From the NCBI GenBank assembly GCA_013695195.1, contig JACDAY010000354.1, positions 1 to 8,310 on the forward strand: DNA of 8,310 nt, read 5' to 3'. This DNA is from Blastocatellia bacterium. GTDB lineage: Bacteria > Acidobacteriota > Blastocatellia > Pyrinomonadales > Pyrinomonadaceae. The position numbers and the translations under genes were made by a program. This document shows positions 5,407 through 8,310 of the stretch, in pieces; the first letter of the stretch is position 1; each line of letters opens with the position of its first letter. The notes under the pieces are model-generated. The model had not been told where the DNA came from. It worked only from the letters and a program-made list of their open reading frames with translations, and ran no database searches.

Positions 5407-5967
5407 ATGAGCGTAAACACTGTAACGAACGAAACAAAACCGAAAATGGATGCGGTCGTTGAAGATTTCAAGCGAAAGCTAACGAATGTCCGCACGGGGC
5501 GCGCGACCGTCGGACTGCTCGATGCCGTGATGGTCGATTATTACGGCACGCCGACGCCGCTGAGCCAGATGGCGTCCGTCGCCGTACCCGAACCACAGAT
5601 GCTGACAGTTCAGCCATGGGATTCAACACAGATGGCCGCGGTTGAAAAGGCAATCACCGCGGCTAATCTGGGACTTAATCCTTCGAACGACGGCAAGATA
5701 ATTCGCCTTTCGGTTCCGGCTCTCAACGAAGAGCGGCGCAAACAATTTGCCAAACAGATTCATGAGATTGCCGAGGAACACCGGATCGCCGTTCGAAATG
5801 TCCGCCACGCGTCGAACGACGCCATAAAGAAAATGACAAAAGAAAAATCTATTTCGGAAGATGACGAGCGCACTGGACTCGAGGAAGTGCAAAAACTGAC
5901 GAACACATTCATCGGCAGGATAGATGAACTTGCAAAGAATAAGGAAACCGAGATAATGAGCGTCTGA
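5407..5967 (+). CDS. frr: Ribosome recycling factor
   Basis: Splits post-termination ribosomes together with EF-G. The length of 186 residues matches E. coli (185). Family features are the long-helix region NVRTGRATVGLLD (27-39), the domain II part VDYYGTPTPLSQMASV (43-58) with VQPWD (68-72), LNPSNDGKIIRL (90-101), and the C-terminal helices AVRNVRHASNDAIKK (128-142) and SISEDDERTGLEEVQKLT (148-165). Arg130 and Arg133 correspond to the rRNA-contacting arginines of E. coli RRF. Last gene of the plus-strand cluster; it ends 56 nt before the stop end of the converging small lipoprotein gene. Confidence 0.98.
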   Translation: MSVNTVTNETKPKMDAVVEDFKRKLTNVRTGRATVGLLDAVMVDYYGTPTPLSQMASVAVPEPQMLTVQPWDSTQMAAVEKAITAANLGLNPSNDGKIIRLSVPALNEERRKQFAKQIHEIAEEHRIAVRNVRHASNDAIKKMTKEKSISEDDERTGLEEVQKLTNTFIGRIDELAKNKETEIMSV

Positions 5968-5973
5968 TTATGG

Positions 5974-6018
5974 ACGCGGACTTTAGTCCGAAAAGTCGAT
6001 GCGGACTAAAGTCCGTGT
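5974..6018. repeat. Paired palindromes between frr and the converging gene
   Basis: CGGACT-TT-AGTCCG (5977-5990) and CGGACT-AA-AGTCCG (6002-6015) are each a self-complementary hairpin with 6-bp arms, and are exact reverse complements of each other over 14 nt. Pairing can extend by 3 more positions outwards (5974-5976 with 6016-6018) with one G-T. The element can thus fold as two small hairpins or one long stem with an 11-nt loop. It sits just where transcription from both sides must end, so a bidirectional terminator role is possible, although no clear T-run follows on the plus strand. Confidence 0.85.
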
Positions 6019-6023
6019 GCCGT

Positions 6024-6434
6024 TTACTGCTTATTACTTTCTTCTTCAGCTTTTGACGTGTCCAGATTCCTTTTGAAATCCTTACAGGTTTTCGCTAATT
6101 CCACCTTGTTCGCCTTTTGTTCCTCGATACTTCTTTTCATCCGGTCACGAAACTTGTTAAGGAGCGTTGTCTTGACGGCTTTTGTAACAAAATTATCGTC
6201 GGGGTCGTTCGCTTGAGCGACTAGAAAATCCATCACTTCGTCACATTCCGCAACGCCGAACTTGTCCTCACCGGCAACGGTTTCCAAGGCCGAGTCGGTA
6301 AGTGTTTTATTTTTGACATTGGAATTCGTGTTTTCCGAACCCGTAACGGTTTTTTGCACGCGGTCAGCCATACCGCAGCCCATGACGGCCAGAATAATTA
6401 GCGTTATAATTATGGCCGAAGATATGTTTTGCAT
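6024..6434 (-). CDS. Small putative lipoprotein, 136 aa
   Basis: Family not recognised. The N-terminus is a hydrophobic stretch (residues 7-19) ending in LAVMGC, a tolerable lipobox with Cys20 as the lipidated residue; a basic residue before the stretch is missing, which lowers certainty of the signal. After Cys20 comes a Thr/Asn/Lys-rich linker (about 25-48), then a compact, mostly helical part with CDEVMDFL (64-71), DPDDNFVTKAVKTTLLNKFRDRMKRSIEEQ (77-106) and a charged Lys/Glu-rich tail. Cys64 and Cys117 could form a disulfide outside the cytoplasm. The start is ATG 6434, 22 nt after the stop of the upstream membrane protein gene, so co-transcription with the two genes to its right is likely. 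No clear Shine-Dalgarno sequence. Confidence 0.8.
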   Translation of the reverse strand: MQNISSAIIITLIILAVMGCGMADRVQKTVTGSENTNSNVKNKTLTDSALETVAGEDKFGVAECDEVMDFLVAQANDPDDNFVTKAVKTTLLNKFRDRMKRSIEEQKANKVELAKTCKDFKRNLDTSKAEEESNKQ

Positions 6435-6444
6435 AATCCGGTAA

Positions 6445-6458
6445 AAATCTAAAGATTT
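6445..6458. repeat. Short palindrome with CT-NN-AG centre
   Basis: AAATCT (6445-6450) and AGATTT (6453-6458) are perfect 6-bp arms around AA, lying in the 22-nt gap between two minus-strand genes and overlapping the TAA of the 250-aa gene. At this length chance is possible; it is listed because the centre matches the other palindromes of the window. Confidence 0.4.
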
Positions 6459-7209
6459 ACTGGATAGGCGTTCCGCTAAAATCGTAAATGACGTATAAGT
6501 TCAGAGCATTATCCTTCACCTCGGCGCGGACATCGTTGACATTAGCCTGCAGCGTTCCGCCCGCTGAGGCTATCGGCAAATTTAATGCTATTTGCTTTCC
6601 CTGCAAAATTTGAATTGGGTTTACGCGGTTGTTCAAAGTAGTCTGGACAAGTGGCGTTACAAAACCACTGACTATCGGGTTCACGCCGTCCAGATTGACC
6701 GTTTCGACATTTATCTGCCCGAAGACAGCCTGCTGCGACTGATCAAAACGCAGTGCCATATTTGCTTGCGCCCAGCCGGTAAAATTAATGCAGCCGAAAG
6801 GTGAGTTATAGCTTCCGGAAAACGCCAGAGGAGCAGCGATCCTGTTATTTTCGAATGCCACGCCCGTGCGGACGCCGCTTCCCTCAGCCAAAAGCTTTAT
6901 CGTTCCGTCGCACTGCGGATTTTGCAAAGCGGCATAATGAAATGAGCCGGAATCTTCAAAAGCCGCGTTTCGCGCTAAGCCTAAGGGGAAAGAAGGCGGT
7001 TTCATATCCTGGAGAATCGTGTTCACAACTTCATTAAAAAAGTCCTGTTTTATGACGATTTGGGCAGTTCCTGGAGCTCCGTTCGGATCCGGAGGCTGGA
7101 TCGGATTTCCGGGCGATTGCGAGGAGCTCGGCGCACCCACAAAAAGAAAAAACGTGAATACACCGCCCAGTACCAAACCGATCAAAACACCGATAATTAA
7201 TTTCCCCAT
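6457..7209 (-). CDS. Membrane-anchored beta-rich envelope protein, 250 aa
   Basis: Family not recognised with certainty. One N-terminal transmembrane or uncleaved signal segment (about residues 4-24, with Lys3 before it) is followed by a Pro/Ser/Gly-rich linker (26-48) and a domain of about 200 residues outside the cytoplasm. The domain alternates short hydrophobic strands, with Cys100 and Cys140 placed for a possible disulfide. The C-terminal third, with LVQTTLNNRVNPIQILQG (187-204), a Gly-rich turn, and NDVRAEVKDNALNLYVIYDF (225-244), recalls lipid-binding TULIP/DUF2993-like proteins, where a helix packs against long strands; this is inference from pattern only. The start is ATG 7209 with GAGG (7218-7221 on the minus strand) 8 nt upstream, lying inside the end of the preceding gene. 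The gap to that gene is 5 nt, so translational coupling is likely. Confidence 0.85.
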   Translation of the reverse strand: MGKLIIGVLIGLVLGGVFTFFLFVGAPSSSQSPGNPIQPPDPNGAPGTAQIVIKQDFFNEVVNTILQDMKPPSFPLGLARNAAFEDSGSFHYAALQNPQCDGTIKLLAEGSGVRTGVAFENNRIAAPLAFSGSYNSPFGCINFTGWAQANMALRFDQSQQAVFGQINVETVNLDGVNPIVSGFVTPLVQTTLNNRVNPIQILQGKQIALNLPIASAGGTLQANVNDVRAEVKDNALNLYVIYDFSGTPIQ

Positions 7210-7214
7210 AGTTT

Positions 7215-8144
7215 TTACCTCGCCGGTGAAACCATTGGACTTGCTGCGGGCTGCTGGCCCTGCATCATAGTTTGGCCTTGCATCATCACTTGCCCTAGGA
7301 ATTGGGCGAGCGAATTAAATATCAGGTTCACCTGAGAACGCACTTGCTCCGATTCTATTTTTTGGTAATCGGTCGGCTGCTGGAAAAGCTCCGGTGCGGT
7401 GTCGGTTTGAATTTCCGTAATTTCCGTTATGATACGCAAACCGCTGTAGCCCTGCACATTTCCGCCTGTCTGCGATTGCGAAACGGTTTCCGAATGCAGG
7501 GGCAGGCCTGTTGCTTTATCGACTAGCAAAAACGATTCGGTTTGAACATTGCCCGCTTGCGTCTGCGTATTTGCAACCGAGCCGTAACGGTATTTTATAA
7601 CGTCGCGCCCGTTATATTTTTCTTCGCCGACGAGCTGTACACCCTGCATATTTTTAACCTGCTTGACGATCTGTTCAGGCATCAGCATCCTGCGGACATC
7701 AAAGCCCAGCGATTCCTGATTCAGTTCGGCATATTGCCTTTTTTCAGGCAAAACCAAATAGTTTGTACCGGCTTTATCAAGATAAACGACGCGGCCGCCG
7801 GCGGGCATTGAGAACTCCATTCGCCGATCCGAACCGCTTCGGGCAACTTTTGCAGCCAAAGTCGGGAGCGCCGTCTTTTGCTGGCCGCCGATCGCTTCCA
7901 GTTTAAGAGTAACCGTTGCCTGATATTCCTCGGGTTCCTTCGTCTCGACCATCGATGAAGCCATCGAATTAGAATTCGACGAATTCATATTCGAGACATT
8001 CGCCATTAAATTGGAACTATTCGCATTTGAATTGGCCAAATTTACATTTGTAGTGCCAGGCTGCGCTCCGCAGCCGATCAAAATGAAAGAAACAATTGAA
8101 AATCCAGCTAAAACGGAAATATTTTTCAGATTAAGCTTTTGCAT
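7215..8144 (-). CDS. Outer-envelope lipoprotein with LolA/DUF4412-like domain, 309 aa
   Basis: Secreted lipoprotein: basic N-terminus MQKLNLKN, hydrophobic segment (about 9-23) and lipobox LIGC with Cys25. An Asn/Ser-rich low-complexity linker (32-62) follows, typical of lipoproteins that hold a domain away from the membrane. The main domain (about 72-260) shows paired strands such as RRMEFSMPAGGRVVYLDK (107-124) and YLVLPEKRQYAEL (129-141), then VGEEKYNGRDVIKYRY (172-187) and LLVDKATGLPLHSE (206-219). This layout resembles LolA-fold/DUF4412 proteins; the assignment is by pattern. The C-terminus has a MMQGQ repeat (287-297) and a Pro-rich end. The frame opens at ATG 8174, but the ATG at 8144 has AAGGAG (8154-8159) 9 nt upstream and starts the signal peptide properly, so I chose it. 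First gene of the three-gene minus-strand block. Confidence 0.88.
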   Translation of the reverse strand: MQKLNLKNISVLAGFSIVSFILIGCGAQPGTTNVNLANSNANSSNLMANVSNMNSSNSNSMASSMVETKEPEEYQATVTLKLEAIGGQQKTALPTLAAKVARSGSDRRMEFSMPAGGRVVYLDKAGTNYLVLPEKRQYAELNQESLGFDVRRMLMPEQIVKQVKNMQGVQLVGEEKYNGRDVIKYRYGSVANTQTQAGNVQTESFLLVDKATGLPLHSETVSQSQTGGNVQGYSGLRIITEITEIQTDTAPELFQQPTDYQKIESEQVRSQVNLIFNSLAQFLGQVMMQGQTMMQGQQPAASPMVSPAR

Positions 8145-8153
8145 ATTCAGAAT

Positions 8154-8159
8154 CTCCTT
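8154..8159 (-). promoter_or_regulatory. Ribosome binding site choosing the start at 8144
   Basis: On the minus strand AAGGAG lies 9 nt before ATG 8144. It would be inside the coding region if the upstream ATG at 8174 were used, so it argues for the shorter form. Confidence 0.8.
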
Positions 8160-8169
8160 ATGATTAGTG

Positions 8170-8193
8170 TCCATCGAACTTTAGTTTGATGGA
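8170..8193. repeat. Palindrome H of the CT-NN-AG family, 24 nt
   Basis: Left arm TCCATCGAACT (8170-8180), centre TT, right arm AGTTTGATGGA (8183-8193): 10 of 11 positions pair. It has the same 11+2+11 layout as the copies at 2684 and 8209 but different outer arm sequence. It lies 10 nt upstream of the ribosome binding site of the lipoprotein gene. Confidence 0.8.
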
Positions 8194-8208
8194 TGATGGC
8201 TAAGTAAT

Positions 8209-8232
8209 TTCAACAAACTGAAGTTTGTTGAA
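8209..8232. repeat. Palindrome I, identical to the copy at 2684
   Basis: Perfect 11-bp arms TTCAACAAACT (8209-8219) and its reverse complement (8222-8232) around GA. All 24 nt equal the element between rpsI and rpsB. Because it is palindromic except for the GA centre, orientation is set by that centre only, and both copies have the same one. It lies upstream of the envelope operon, 15 nt from palindrome H. The remaining 78 nt to the window edge are A/T-rich with no gene seen. Confidence 0.9.
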
Positions 8233-8310
8233 CAAATAAAAGCTGAATTAAAGTAATACAATTTCTACGACTGGTTTTTAACAAAGCAAAAATTATGCCT
8301 TGTCCAGATT

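Noticed and set aside
6801..7037. Plus-strand frames opposite the 250-aa and 309-aa genes
   Set aside because: They overlap credible secreted-protein genes on the other strand, lack ribosome binding sites and have shadow-like composition.
8145..8174. Upstream ATG at 8174 adding ten residues to the lipoprotein
   Set aside because: It would put charged residues before the signal peptide and place the strong AAGGAG site inside the gene.
8262..8289. Minus-strand promoter TTGCTT, 16 nt, TAGAAA for the envelope block
   Set aside because: Only 3 of 6 and 4 of 6 consensus matches in A/T-rich sequence, where such matches are frequent by chance.

Overview
The window looks like a chromosomal segment from a bacterium, most probably an Acidobacteriota member of the Blastocatellia/Pyrinomonadales type. 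That assignment is inference. It rests on the joined order rplM-rpsI-rpsB-tsf-pyrH-frr, intergenic spacers full of short palindromes and simple repeats, and Asn/Ser-rich lipoproteins. No rRNA, tRNA, transposase or CRISPR array was found.

Layout. (1) 1-821, minus: a C5-cytosine DNA methyltransferase running off the left edge. (2) 965-1390, minus: an unrecognised basic/aromatic 141-residue protein. (3) 1391-1734: a non-coding divergent region with two hairpins and a weak promoter candidate. (4) 1735-5967, plus: the translation cluster, comprising ribosomal proteins L13 and S9, ribosomal protein S2, EF-Ts, UMP kinase and ribosome recycling factor. (5) 6024-8144, minus: three tightly spaced envelope genes, read from right to left. 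They are a lipoprotein with a LolA/DUF4412-like look, a membrane-anchored beta-rich protein, and a small Cys-containing lipoprotein. This block converges on frr. (6) 8145-8310: the upstream region of the envelope block, with two palindromes.

The plus-strand genes form one functional set. L13, S9 and S2 are ribosome parts, EF-Ts recharges EF-Tu, RRF recycles post-termination ribosomes, and UMP kinase supplies UDP for pyrimidine nucleotides. A good intrinsic terminator after rpsB (3763-3808) suggests the cluster is not simply one uninterrupted transcript. Upstream of rpsB, tsf and frr there are clear Shine-Dalgarno sequences. Upstream of rplM, rpsI and pyrH there are none or only weak ones, and in the rpsI and pyrH cases that space is filled by repeats.

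The least explained signal is in the spacers. At least eight short palindromes share one architecture: complementary arms of variable sequence meeting at a constant centre CT-NN-AG, where NN is TT, AA or GA. Two copies, at 2684-2707 and 8209-8232, are identical over 24 nt although 5.5 kb apart. The arms differ between copies but stay self-complementary, as expected of a dispersed hairpin family rather than of chance. I see no clear new multi-gene system; the palindrome family is the best candidate for something undescribed.
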